NCBI RefSeq assembly: GCF_022605165.1
Contig: NC_063071.1
Location: 1,054,001 to 1,118,000 of the forward strand
Origin: Purpureocillium takamizusanense
Taxonomy: Eukaryota > Ascomycota > Sordariomycetes > Hypocreales > Ophiocordycipitaceae
Reading direction: 5' to 3'
Length of the DNA: 64,000 nucleotides
The position numbers and the translations under genes are program-made. Below are positions 33,820-46,740 of this stretch, piece by piece. Numbering within the stretch: position 1 is the first letter of the stretch; every line of letters begins with the position of its first letter. The notes under the pieces are model-generated. The model had not been told where the DNA came from and searched no databases. It saw only the letters and a list, made by a program, of their open reading frames with translations.

Positions 33820-35607
33820 TTATTCATCGTCTTCTACTCGCGGCCGTTTCGGCTGCCTGCCCTCGTCTTGCAGGCCGTACCCTCGCTTCGAAGACGAGCT
33901 CTGGTCCACCTCAGACAAGAACTTGTCCACGTTGAACGGGTCCGTCTTGTCCTTTTCGAATTGTACGGGTCCCTCGCGAGCCTGCATGTCTCTCGTTAGC
34001 ACATTTCTTCTCCATGGCGACTGCCCTTTGCTTACCTCGACCTCGCTCGCGCCCTTAAAGGTGCCCTTGCCCAGGGCCTCGCCGAAGCGGCTCGTCTTCT
34101 GGATCTTGGCCATCTCCTTGTCGCCGGCTTCCGGGTCGTCATCCTCCATGTTCGCCCGCGGTCGGTAGATGCTGCTGATGGCGTCCTGGGCCGCAAATAG
34201 GGGCTTGTCGTAGTGATTGTCTTCATTGAAGCCGCTGTCGAAGCCGCTTGATTGGTTGAACAGTCGCGAGTCGTACATGGTCTCCTTGGACTGCGTCGGT
34301 TTTGCCAGCCCGAGGGCCACCTTTTCGGAGATGTCACGGTTCTGTTCGCGCGCCATGACCTGCACCCGCCGCTCAGCACCCATGCGCGTTTGCCGCAGCT
34401 TCCGCTCCTCGTCTCTCCGCTTCTCGCGTCTGGCCTTTTCTCGCTCACGAACTTCGGCGTCCTCGCTGTCAGAGCCCGAATCGGAGTAGCTGCTGTAGGA
34501 TCCTGATCGCGACCGCGAGTCTCGCGAAGTCCTTGAGTCCCTGCGTCCGCGGCCCGCCGCAGCACGCTCCTCTCTTGCCTTTTGCGCCAGCGCCCGGAGG
34601 TTGTCCTCCTTCTGTGCCTTTTCCTTCTCGGCCAGCCTCTGCTGCATCATCGCTCGTTGCTGTACCTCCTCGCGGGCGTGCCTCTCGGCCATCTTGACCG
34701 CCTCGGCGAACTGAGCATGTTTGTCGTTGATGGCAATGTCCTGCAGGCCACGCCCGTCGGCAGCCAATCTCTTGTCCAGCGGTACCGTATAACCCTTGGG
34801 ATTCTTCCAGTTCGACACTGGCGGCGGGATCTTCCACATTTCCTGATCTTCGGCCGTGAGCTTTCGAGGCGGCGAGTGCATGACGGGTGGCGGCGGCGAG
34901 GGCGGTCCTCGCGGAATCTTCTTGTGCTTGAACTTGGGTGGCTCCATCGGGTCTCGTTGGCGCTCGACAATCTTCATGATCCGGTCTTGCTTCTTCGAGT
35001 TGTCCCCCATCTGGTCTGCCGGCGTGTATCGCACAAACGTAGCCTCTTTTCGGTTGCCAACGTTGACGTTCTTGGGTTTTTGTGCCGCCACGGCGCCGCT
35101 GACCAGAGCCGCGAGCGCGTTCTTCGTCTTCTCAGTCGTCTCCGCTACCGATTCCTTGGTCGGGCGTGAGAGGTCGACTTCTCCCGCATCAGCGCGTTGT
35201 CTCAGTGGGATAAGGTCCTTGAACGATGTGTGCACAATCCGGCCGTCGCCGTGTCCGCGTCGCGCAATCGCATCGTACTTGACCTTGCCCTCAGCATCAA
35301 CCTGGATCGCCAGCGCGTTGCTCGTCGTCGAGCCCTTCTTACCCATGTCGAGAGGGTATTGGGCAACTGGAATCTCGGGAAACGCGCCTCCGTCGCCGAA
35401 ATCCTCTTGGGAACGCGGCCGCCATCCTGCACGTTGACCGTACGGCGGAGGGCCGGCTCGCTTCAGCACAACCTGCGTTTCGTCCAACTGGCCTGCCCCG
35501 ACGATACGGGGGCCTCTCTGCTGCGATCGCGATGCTTCTTCTTCATTCTCGCCGGTGTATTTTGGCTTTGGCAGCGACGCCTGCAGCGAGGCGGCGATCG
35601 AAGCCAT
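33820..35607 (-). CDS. PRP45: SNW-domain spliceosome factor (Prp45/SKIP)
   Basis: Exons 35607-34036 and 33981-33820 with a 54-bp intron (33982-34035: GTAAGC, CTAAC, GCAG), 577 residues. The diagnostic SNW motif lies at residues 265-289 (SNWKNPKGYTVPLDKRLAAD followed by GRGLQ) inside the ~160-residue SNW domain. A charged coiled-coil-like region and an Arg/Ser tract (SRTSRDSRSRSGSYSSYS) follow; the C-terminus is conserved (DPFNVDKFLSEV). The protein scaffolds the active spliceosome (NineTeen-related stage, interacts with Prp22 in yeast) and acts as a transcription coregulator in animals. The intron is in frame and stop-free, so unspliced mRNA would encode 18 extra residues. The upstream frame to 35787 lacks ATG. 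Confidence 0.95.
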   Translation of the reverse strand: MASIAASLQASLPKPKYTGENEEEASRSQQRGPRIVGAGQLDETQVVLKRAGPPPYGQRAGWRPRSQEDFGDGGAFPEIPVAQYPLDMGKKGSTTSNALAIQVDAEGKVKYDAIARRGHGDGRIVHTSFKDLIPLRQRADAGEVDLSRPTKESVAETTEKTKNALAALVSGAVAAQKPKNVNVGNRKEATFVRYTPADQMGDNSKKQDRIMKIVERQRDPMEPPKFKHKKIPRGPPSPPPPVMHSPPRKLTAEDQEMWKIPPPVSNWKNPKGYTVPLDKRLAADGRGLQDIAINDKHAQFAEAVKMAERHAREEVQQRAMMQQRLAEKEKAQKEDNLRALAQKAREERAAAGRGRRDSRTSRDSRSRSGSYSSYSDSGSDSEDAEVREREKARREKRRDEERKLRQTRMGAERRVQVMAREQNRDISEKVALGLAKPTQSKETMYDSRLFNQSSGFDSGFNEDNHYDKPLFAAQDAISSIYRPRANMEDDDPEAGDKEMAKIQKTSRFGEALGKGTFKGASEVEVSKGQSPWRRNVLTRDMQAREGPVQFEKDKTDPFNVDKFLSEVDQSSSSKRGYGLQDEGRQPKRPRVEDDE

Positions 35608-36074
35608 GGCTGTGGTCGTTGTGTGGTCGTTGTTGTGGTGCAAAGGGTCAGTGGATGTTGCGGCCAAGGCCAAGTGTGGGAAATATTTCGATATGTGGCG
35701 CAGCAAATGTGGCTTAGCTCGAACCCAGCCAAACCATCCCCCGCAGAATCTACTGACCCACCAAAGGCCACCAGCAGTGTTGAGCAAACTTGGCTTTGGT
35801 AAAGACCACTAAGACGAGTTCCATACGGAGTGCAACGGTAAATATGAAGTCTGGCTTTAATATCAATGTCAGGGCTAAGCTACCAACAAAGGCCGTATTA
35901 CATTGACCGCCGACGCCAGGGCCATGTCCAGCTCTCGTCGATTCATCACATAAGGCCAGCCATGGCCATCCCATAGTCCATCGCGCTCCGGATATTACAC
36001 ATGCCATAACCCTGTGCCCTCTTTTTATGTATCAACATGCGCCTCATAATGTCCAACCGCCGACGAAAACATGC
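35608..36074. promoter_or_regulatory. PRP45 promoter region / p24 3' flank
   Basis: 467 bp; the 5' leader of PRP45 (right of 35607) is CA-rich on its coding strand. No clear TATA box. Confidence 0.4.
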
Positions 36075-36878
36075 TCAAACGTAACCCTTGCGCGCGCCCT
36101 GCAAGTAATGGTTAGCCGATGCTAAGCCCCGCCTGCGTTGGTGGTCAAGACGTACCTGGAAGAAGAACCGGACTACAAACACCTGCAGTGCTCCCATGCA
36201 GATAATCAGGGCAATCTGGATCATGCTAAAGTTGACAATGCGCTTCTCCGTGCTGTTGACGGTGCTGAAGTTGCGGTTCTCGCGCGTGCGGAAGTACTTT
36301 TGGCTTCGCGAAATGGTCGACAGCTGGGTGGAGATCTTGAAGATGGACTCCTCGAGCACCGATGTCTGCTCTGGTGACGTGCCCTGCTTCGACGGGATCT
36401 GCGCGGTGCGCGACTCGTTCTCGACCTGCGCGAATCAGCGACGGCTCAAGGGGAATGAACCGGTTTTGGGAGCAAACGAACCGAAATGTCAAAGTCGACG
36501 TATTTCTCGGCAAAGGTGCTCATCTCATTGTCGAAGCAAAACGAGTACTCGCCGGCCTGCTTCGCCGTGAAGACAAAGTCACCACTTCGCTCCTTTTCGC
36601 CCTCGAGAATGACCTTGCCGCCAGGGCCCTCGACGATGTAGTCGACATCAAAAGAGCCACCCGATTGGACCTGCGACCAGAGTAAGCTACAGGCCCGCGC
36701 AATTGCGCATTCGACAAGCACCCACAGCAAAGTAGAAGGCGATCTTCTCGTTGTCCTTTTTGGTGTCCGTGTAGAAGCAGGCCTTCTCGTTGGCCGTCAG
36801 CTTGTACGTGAGCGCCGTGGCCGCGACATCGGTGACCATGCAGGCAATGACGCCCGCGGCGATCGTCGAGAGTCTCAT
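36075..36878 (-). CDS. p24-family ER-Golgi cargo receptor (gamma-like)
   Basis: Four exons: 36878-36726, 36670-36482, 36425-36156 and 36098-36075 (introns 55, 56 and 57 bp), 211 residues. Signal peptide 1-20, then a GOLD domain with the two conserved cysteines (KACFYTD and YSFCFDNEMS, the latter close to the p24-gamma consensus FCFDNxxST). A coiled-coil stem (LEESIFKISTQLSTISRSQK) precedes one membrane helix (IQIALIICMGALQVFVV). The cytosolic tail RFFFQGARKGYV holds the diphenylalanine COPII signal, a basic pair and a terminal valine. These receptors load GPI-anchored and other cargo into COPII/COPI vesicles. Yeast Erp2/3/4 are the closest class; the exact orthologue is not assigned. Confidence 0.92.
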
Positions 36879-37427
36879 CGTGGTGGCGCGAGTCGGTCGA
36901 GGGGGGCGTTGTCGCGTGCTGGAAGCAAGGGTCGGGAGGTGTCGATGTGTCTTGATGGAGTGTCGCGAAGGGGCCACGACAAGCTTCGGCGCGGAATTTC
37001 GCCTACGCCGACCCGAGCCCCTGAAGCTCCCCCAGCCAAGCCGCCGTGCCGCCGCCCCAAGCTCAGCCCAGACCCGCCTGCGGTCCCGCCAAAAAGGTCA
37101 AGCCACACCTGCTGCCCACGCCACGACACGGCACGCGTCTGCTGCCATGGAACAAACCAATGGTGACGTCGGTTGCTGCAAGTAGCTCCTGCTATCAATT
37201 ACGACTGGTCGCTTCGCGCATTACACGTCGCCTCCGTCTCTTTCCTCCACAACAGGTTGGTTAGCAGTCCGTGGCAAGACTTTGCCAACCCTTCTGATCT
37301 CTCTGAAACCGACCCCGGAATTTTTTCTCGCACTATAAAAGCTTTGCGCCCTCAGCCTGCAAGCTCTGCGACAGGTCGGAGCTATTGTCGAAGCTCCCCG
37401 GAATCTCCGGTCTCTCCTGTCGCAGCC
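36879..37427. promoter_or_regulatory. Divergent promoter, p24 / PhoD, with TATA box
   Basis: 549 bp between divergent starts. TATAAAA at 37334-37340 points toward the PhoD gene, 88 bp before its ATG. No equivalent seen on the p24 side. Confidence 0.6.
37334..37340 (+). promoter_or_regulatory. TATA box of PhoD gene
   Basis: TATAAAA, 88 bp upstream of the ATG at 37428 and correctly oriented. Confidence 0.6.
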
Positions 37428-39456
37428 ATGGCACTTCAGACCACCGTCGCGAGGGTGTCCTCGACCGGCCTCAGAATATGCGCCGTCCTCTTTTTCAGAT
37501 TCGTTCGTACCCATTATGGCCCGTCATCTCCTATCGCATACTAACATGACTGCAGTTTCCAGTAAGCTAGCGACGCGTCGCCTGGCGTTGCTCATACTAA
37601 CCGGCGCAGGCACATTTCCCGTCCATCACTTTTGCCCTCTTCGCCATCTACCTGCCCGCCTTCGTGGCTAGCTACTTTACTGAGCCTAGTGTGGAGATTG
37701 TCAAAGACGAGGTCAATGTCACGGTCAAGGAAACAACGGCCACACCTAAGACACCCCTCTTGGCCGATGACGGGGTCGCTGTGGAGCAGGAGCCCGCTGT
37801 TGTGTCCGAGGAAATCGATGTCGCGGAGACCATCATCGTTGAGGAGAAGACGGTTGCGCCGTGGAAGATCCTTGCGCTTGGCTCTCCCAGCTCCAGCCGC
37901 CCGAGCCTGTCCATTGCGACACTACTTATCAACTTACTGCTGGTTGCGCTTACGGGCGACGCGCTGTTCCGAGCCCGGTGGTATTACCCATCCCACGACC
38001 TATCTTTTGTTCGTCTCGGATATGTCTCCCCAACCGAGGCCAACTTTTTGATCCGCGAGCCCGATCAGGGCAAGATGCCAGTCACTCTGGAAATCCGCAT
38101 TCTGGACCCGGAGCCGCCTTTCGACAATCCTCTGTGGCAGCCTGGCGGCGGCGTTCGGTGGACGACCAACGAGACCGACTTTACCGGATATATAAAGGCT
38201 CCTTTGCGACACTCGGAGCAGAGACGGTACGAATGGAGGACGTCGAACAACCACTCTGGAGAGTTTCTGGCGCCACCAAAAGCGGGAGCGACATCCCGGT
38301 ACGATGGCGGAAAATTTACGTTCCTCTCCACGTCTTGCATCCTTCCCCGCTTCCCGTATAACCCATTGGACCACGCGCTGGCCATTCCAGGTCTGCGTCA
38401 CCTGGCGAACAAGTTGCCTGATCTCGGGGCACAGTTTATGCTCTTTCTTGGAGACTTCATCTATGTCGATGTTCCGGAAAGGTTCGGCAAGTCGGCTGAG
38501 GAGTATCGAATGCAGTACCGCCAGGTGTATGCCTCCCCAGACTGGCCCCCCGTGGCGCAGAATTTGAGCTGGATCCACGTCCTGGACGACCACGAAATCT
38601 CCAATGACTGGTCCTCGAATACCACTGGCATCTACAAGGCCGCCATTGATCCGTGGAACATTTATCAGGCTGGTGTCAACCCACCAAGCTCTCATGCTGC
38701 CACCAGCCGGCTACGGAAGCGCACCGGTGTGACCTGGTTTGAGTTTACCCAAGGACCTGCAAGCTTCTTCATGCTGGACACGAGGAGCTACCGATCTAGC
38801 AATAACCAACCTTTCGATGATACCAACAAGACAATGCTGGGCAAAGCTCAACTGGACGACTTCTTGGCCTGGCTGGCGAAGCCAGAGCCCCAAGGGGTCA
38901 AGTGGAAGTTCGTGGCCTCGTCCGTGCCCTTTACGAAGAACTGGCCGGTCAACGTCAAAGACACATGGGGTGGTTTCCTGGTCGAGCGGAGAACTATTCT
39001 TGAGGCTATGTGGGAAGCTGGTGCGCGTGGCACTACCGTGGTTATCCTCTCTGGAGATCGGCACGAGTTTGCGGCAACCAAATTCCCACCTCCTCCTGAG
39101 TCGCGGTGGCCCGAAAGCGCCACCGCGTTCGAGTTCTCGACAAGCCCCCTCAACCAATTTGCATCCCCAATCCCCTCGTACAAGCAGACGGACAGCGAGG
39201 ACATCAAGTTGCAGTAAGTAACCCTCGTCGTGGTTGGTCCGGTTCTCCACTGACGCGAGACATGCACAGCTATATCCCTTCGGGCATGTCCAAGTTTGGG
39301 TCCTTCACAATTCAGGAGGTGTCTGGCGAGAGTACGCTTCAGTATCACCTATACATCGATGGACAGGAGAGATGGAGCACGCTGCTTGTTGAACCGCCTG
39401 TAGCGGAAGGCTTCAGCTCAGGCAGGTCGTTTTGGGACAGACTCCGGTTTTCGTAA
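37428..39456 (+). CDS. PhoD-like metallophosphatase, membrane-anchored
   Basis: Exons 37428-37502, 37556-37561 (a 6-nt microexon, TTTCCA), 37610-39213 and 39270-39456; 623 residues. Both introns around the microexon have TACTAAC branch points and canonical ends (GTTCGT...GCAG, GTAAGC...GCAG), and only this splicing gives the continuous family-like stretch FFRFFPAHFPSITFALFAIY. Two or three N-terminal hydrophobic segments precede the phosphatase domain, whose metal-ligand motifs are LGDFIYVD, LDDHEISNDW and SGDRHEFA. The family hydrolyses phosphodiesters/monoesters with Fe/Ca ions; fungal members of this type are secretory or vacuolar. Substrate unknown. Confidence 0.9.
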
Positions 39457-41785
<2,329 letters not shown>

Positions 41786-42153
41786 TGCGATTCCGTAGGT
41801 TACTCGGGGCGTGTGCCTCATACGTAGAGACAATGACGAGGCAGACGCATGCAGACTCATGCACGTTGACGGGGTCTGTCGAGGGAATTCAAGGGTTAGG
41901 GTTACGACAGCGCCCAGCCGTGTAAAACAGTCCAGTCTCCACATCGCGCGAGATCCGCATCAAGACCCACCCACCACCATCCCTCCCGGGTCCGCCGACA
42001 CCGCCTGGCCCAGCGGCCCCTCCGTCCAGAAAAATTGCCTGGCAGAATCCAGACTTTTTGCTGGCAGCTCCGCCAAAAATCTACCCAGCGGCAGCCGCCC
42101 TCACTTCACTTCACCACACACCACACTCACACACAGCAAGCCGGGCAGACACA
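41786..42153. promoter_or_regulatory. RRP15 promoter / sulfatase 3' flank
   Basis: 368 bp; the ~60 bp before the RRP15 ATG are CA-rich (ACACAC...), a common fungal leader type. No other site seen. Confidence 0.4.
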
Positions 42154-43077
42154 ATGCCAGGACACGCAAACAAGAAGAGGCCAATCGACGGCCGGCTACA
42201 GCGCCCGTCAAAGAAGCAAAAGCGACAGCAGCTGAAGCAATATCACAGCGAGTCCGAGGCCGAGGAAGAGGACCAGGGATTCGATCCGGTCAACCTGCTC
42301 GACTCGGACGACGATATCCACAATGCAAAGGTCGACGATGGCGCGGAGGATGCTGGTGATAGCGACTCGTCCAGCGCGGAGGAGGAGCAACCCAAGCTGA
42401 AAAGGGCTATGAAGATGAAGGCACAGCCCAAGAGCAAAAAGGCGCCGCCGCAGGAGGCAGACGAGGAGGACGAGGATGATGATGAGGAGGACGAGGACGA
42501 GGAAGACGAGTCAAATCTCGACGAGTTCGACCTCGAGGCCCGCTCAGCCGGCACCAAGTCAAAAGCGAAGCGCAACGACCCAACCGCATTCGCGACGTCG
42601 CTGTCCAAAATCCTATCCACAAAGCTCTCCTCGTCGAAACGCTCAGATCCCGTCCTGTCACGGAGCGCCGCCGCGCACGAGGCGTCCAAGGCCGCCGTCG
42701 ACAGCGCCCTGGAATCCAAGGCCAAGCGCCAGCTCAAGGAGCAGAAGCGCCGGGCCCTCGAGAAGGGCCGCGTCAAGGACGTGCTAATCGCGACCGCGAG
42801 CGAGACCACGGGCGTGCCCGAGACGACGACGTCGGAGATCCTCGACAAGGAGAAGAAGCTGCGCAAGGTGGCGCAGCGGGGTGTGGTGACGCTGTTCAAC
42901 GCGGTGAGGGCGGCGCAGGTCAAGGCGACGGAGGCGGAGAAGAGCGCCAGGAAGGAGGGCGTCATTGGCATCGGGCAGCGCGAGAGCAAGGTCAACGAGC
43001 TGAGCAAAAAGGGATTCCTGGACCTGATTGCGTCGGGTGGAGGCGGGCTCAAGAAGGGCGGGCTGGAGGAGGCCTAG
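42154..43077 (+). CDS. RRP15: Ribosomal RNA-processing protein Rrp15
   Basis: Single exon, 307 residues. The N-terminus is basic (KKRPIDGRLQRPSKKQKRQQ), followed by an acidic Asp/Glu tract of about 30 residues at ~118-150. The conserved Rrp15p domain starts near residue 165 (DPTAFATSLSKILSTKLSSS) and continues through the Lys/Arg-rich helix and the LRKVAQRGVVTLFNAVRAAQ block to the C-terminus. Yeast Rrp15 is a pre-60S nucleolar factor needed for processing of 27S rRNA. Converges with YAH1; the stop codons are only 224 bp apart. Confidence 0.93.
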   Translation: MPGHANKKRPIDGRLQRPSKKQKRQQLKQYHSESEAEEEDQGFDPVNLLDSDDDIHNAKVDDGAEDAGDSDSSSAEEEQPKLKRAMKMKAQPKSKKAPPQEADEEDEDDDEEDEDEEDESNLDEFDLEARSAGTKSKAKRNDPTAFATSLSKILSTKLSSSKRSDPVLSRSAAAHEASKAAVDSALESKAKRQLKEQKRRALEKGRVKDVLIATASETTGVPETTTSEILDKEKKLRKVAQRGVVTLFNAVRAAQVKATEAEKSARKEGVIGIGQRESKVNELSKKGFLDLIASGGGGLKKGGLEEA

Positions 43078-43301
43078 TTATTGAGGCCGGGGCAGTCGTC
43101 ATGTAGGAAGAGAGATGAGGTATTCATTAGGGCTCCATCACCTGTAAATGCATTCAAGATACCCCCAATGACGCTCCTCCCGGTGACCCATGGGCTTTTC
43201 CCCCGCCTTCTATGCGCGTTTTGGTAGTGTACAAGTTTAGACTGAACAGCTGCGCCGCCCGCTCGGCGCCTTTGCCTCCTCACTCCGGCAGGCTTCTCCT
43301 C

Positions 43302-43936
43302 TCATTGGAAGTCGCTTGCTTGCAGGTTCCTCGTCATGGACGGCAGCTTGACGACAAGGCCGTCGAGCTCCTTTGTCATCTTGACCTGGCACCCCAGCCG
43401 GCTCGTCTCCGTGAGGCCAAAGGCAAGGTCCAGCATGTCGTTCTCGTCATCTTCGGGCTCGGGCATCTTGTCGTACTTGTCCTCGTCTACAACGATGACG
43501 TGACACGTCGAGCAGGCACAGGAGCCGCCGCACGCGCCCTCCATCTCGAGGTCGTTGGCCTGCGCAATGTCGAGCAGGTTGTCGCCTTCGGAAACGGCAA
43601 ACTTGTGCTCCATTCCGTCCTTTTCGATGAATGTGACGTAGAGCCTGGTGCCCGTTAGCTGCTTGTTCCGCCGTGGGACGACGCATCCAAGACGTACTCT
43701 TGGCCGGGTTTCGGCGGCTCGATATGCCCGTGCCGCCTTGGCGTCGTGGTTGTGAAGGCGCGCCGAGCGGGGGTCACTGCCCATGCCCACCGAGGCACGG
43801 AGCTGGGCTTGGACTGGGCTGCGAATGACGATGCAAGACTGGCCGTCTTCATTTGCACGCGACCAGGCTGTAGGCTCCGGCAAGCTACGGTCGGCAGACA
43901 TGCCAGGCCGGCGGCGACTGATCTCGAGGCGGGCAT
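43302..43936 (-). CDS. YAH1: Mitochondrial [2Fe-2S] ferredoxin (adrenodoxin type)
   Basis: Exons 43936-43698 and 43644-43302, 53-bp intron 43645-43697 (GTACGT, CTAAC, CCAG), 193 residues. Residues 1-~70 are rich in Arg/Ser/Ala without acids, a mitochondrial presequence. The ferredoxin domain (LYVTFIEKDG ...) carries the cluster cysteines in EGACGGSCACSTCHVIV and the fourth in RLGCQV. The family passes electrons from adrenodoxin reductase to Fe-S cluster assembly and to heme A and ubiquinone synthesis in the matrix. An internal ATG (28 codons in, at MKTASLAS) is an alternative start that would still leave a presequence. Divergent from UGO1. Confidence 0.95.
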
Positions 43937-44483
43937 TCTGGGTGGCGGCGGAGGGAGAGGGTGCGATGTCGCTGGGGGGTTCGGGCGGTGGAGGAATTTA
44001 TTGAAGCGGCGATATCCGACCCGGGTCGTCGCGGTACCCGAGCGGCAGTGGGCGGGGCGGTCGCAGGCAGTTGGAAGACAGCGTCTGTGGAAAAGGTCAA
44101 CTTTGGATCAATTGCGCCTTTTCGCGTAGGCTTAGATTTTTGAGCGGACGGACGGTCTGGCAGCGCGCGGTCGCGGACTATTGCTCACTCTCGCATTTCC
44201 GAAGCCTTCGCTTGCAAATGCGGCCCCCGTCACTGGTTTGCGGCCGCCAGCTCCACCGGGAAATTCATTCGCCGGCGGCCCGCCCTGGCCTGGCACCCGC
44301 CGCCCCCTAACTCCGACCTGCCGAGCTCACTCAGCGGCTCAACCGGGCCTGGAGCTTGGCCCGGACCCGGCCTGGCCTGTTTTTTGCTGATGATTTCATT
44401 TTCCGACAGCTCCTCCTCACCTCACCCGCGACTGCAGCAGAGACGCAAATGCGCCACCGCCAACCCCCGCGGCCGCATCCATC
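43937..44483. promoter_or_regulatory. Divergent promoter, YAH1 / UGO1
   Basis: 547 bp between the start codons of two mitochondrial genes; both promoters must lie here. No TATA box is obvious; a CCGGCC/GGCCCGG-rich core lies at ~44270-44380. Confidence 0.5.
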
Positions 44484-46048
44484 ATGTCGACGACGCACAG
44501 AGAGGGCGTCAACCCGCTGAGGCCCTACTACATTCCGCCCACCATCGGCGAGGCCGCCGACCCCGTCGCCGCCGCCAGCACGAATCCCTTCTCCGGCCGC
44601 CATGCGACGGGCAGCGCCCGCTACGCGTCCAAGGCGCGCGACGTCCTCGCCGACCTCGACTACAAGGACTACCTGCGCGACTCATCGCCGTCGGTCGTCC
44701 AGAGCGTCAAGGAGCTGGTCGACGAGCTGGTATGGAAGTACACTTCCGTGTTGATGGCCCAGCCGTTTGAGGTGGCCAAGACGATCCTGCAGGCACGCGA
44801 CCAGGACGACAACGCCGCGCTGGCCACGGCGTCGGAGCCCGGCAGCTTGAAGCGGCAGGCCTCGGGCCAGGCCGGCTCCATCTATGATGTATGTGTAGTT
44901 GCGCGCCCGATTCTGCCGCCTTTGGAGCTCTAACAAAAAATACAGTACGCAGATTCCGACTCGGAAGGTGACGAACCTGCCTATTTCACATCCAACGTGC
45001 CCGGAACGCCCACGTCCTCGTACAGGAGAAACCAGCACATTCACGGCGCATCATCGCCATCGTCGACGGCCAAAAAGCCTGCTGTCCCAGAACACCAGCT
45101 GACTCTGCGGAGGCCGGACTCTATTGCCGAAGTGATTGGGCAGTTATGGCAAAAGGACGGCGCATGGGGCGTGTGGAAGGGCTCGAACGCAACGTTCCTC
45201 TACACCGTCTTGCAATCCTTGCTGGAAAACTGGTCGCGAAGCTTCCTGAGCGCCATCTTCAACGTTCCCGACCTGGGCGTCAGGGAAGACATGGACCGCC
45301 TCATCGACATCGCGTCCCCGTATCCCTGGGTATCCCTCTTCGTTGCTGGCGCTGCGGCGGTGGCTACAGGCGTCCTTCTCTCGCCGCTGGACCTTGTACG
45401 CACTAAGTAGGTGACCCCGGTCGTCATGTTTTGCAGGCAAAAGCTGACCCTTGCAGGCTCATCCTGACTCCGAACAAGGGACAGCGCCGGACGCTGGCGT
45501 CCCTGCGCGCCCTTCCGTCGTACCTGTGTCCGTCCGCGATTGCTCTTCCCACCGTTCTCAACTCGCTCATTCATCCGCTGTTGACATTATCAACGCCGCT
45601 CGTCCTGCGAACTCGATTCATGATTGATAGCCAAGTCTCGCCGATGACGTTTTCCGTCGCCAAATTTTTCGCCTCGTCCGCTGCGATCCTCGTCAAGCTG
45701 CCCATCGAGACGGTGCTACGCCGCGGCCAGATGGCTGTGCTCACGGGCCAGCAGTACGCTCGGGTGCTCGGGGCAAAGGATCAGAAATTCGAAACCATTG
45801 TTCCCATCGGGCGGTACAAGGGCGTCTTCGGCACCATGTACCACATCGCTTCCGAGGAGGGCACGCGGGAGATTTCGGCCTCGCAGCCTCCCAAGAAGGG
45901 CAAGGCGAAGGCTAGGACCCTTCAGCCTACGCACAGAAAGGGGCAGGGCCTGGAGGGTCTTTGGCGTGGCTGGAAGGTCAACTGGTGGGGCCTCGTTGGA
46001 CTCTGGACGGCGAGTGTCGTTGGCCGTGGTGGCGAGGGCGAGTTCTAA
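44484..46048 (+). CDS. UGO1: Mitochondrial outer-membrane fusion protein Ugo1 (carrier-related)
   Basis: Exons 44484-44888, 44946-45406 and 45457-46048; introns 57 and 50 bp; 485 residues, close to yeast Ugo1 (502). The N-terminus (REGVNPLRPYYIPPTIGE) and the segment VVQSVKELVDELVWKYTSVL matching degenerate carrier repeats are typical, as are the partial carrier signatures QPFEVAKTILQ, GLWRGW and the single LSPLDLVRTKLIL motif close to the classical PxD/ExxR/K. In yeast it links the fusion GTPases Fzo1 and Mgm1 in mitochondrial membrane fusion. A Ser-rich insert (SSPSSTAKK) sits between the first two repeats. Shares its upstream interval with YAH1. Confidence 0.92.
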
Positions 46049-46740
46049 TGGCAGGAGGCGTGTATACTCAGCTGGGAGGTGCATTTGGGCGGCAAGGCGT
46101 TACGGGTTGGGAACTCTCCCCTATGACTATGATGATGGGCGGCATGATATCCTCTTTTCTTCGTCACATGTAACAATGACAACATCATCTGCACAAGAGC
46201 GCATAGCGGCTGCACTATCTCGTAATTAGCGGCGGTGTAAAGGTGTCGATAGTGAGAGGCTTTCCTGATAAACGTAATCTAGTAGCGCTATGAGTCTGCG
46301 TCTCTATATGAATGGGCGAGCTGGATCGGCGGCACTCCAAAAGGCAAAGACAGCAAAATATGTAAGGTATAGTAATGCTATGTAAGCATTAAAGGACTGA
46401 TGCCACAATGTATCTATTATTTATTCATCTCAACGACTGCATGTCGGCATTGAAGACCGACAATAAAGCGCGTGTCGTTCGCTGTAGGGTAGCTGGATCA
46501 GTCACGTGTGGGGCTGGCGCGACCTCTTCAGGGACCCTTGTATTGCGCATCACCATCCCTCTCCCGGATCCTACACAACGCGCTTGGCAACCAACACACG
46601 GCAGCACCCGCCGCGCGATCCGATAATCACTCCCTGGTGAGCCGCCGCCGCCGCTACATCTCTATGTAGAGATCTGAGGGCATTACCGGAGCTCGCTCTC
46701 GCCGAGGCATCGCGTGTCTGGTTCGGGACGGACGTCGAAC
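46049..46740. other. Intergenic, UGO1 3' flank and SHG1 promoter
   Basis: 692 bp, AT-richer in the middle (46200-46480). No RNA gene or repeat identified. Confidence 0.45.
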
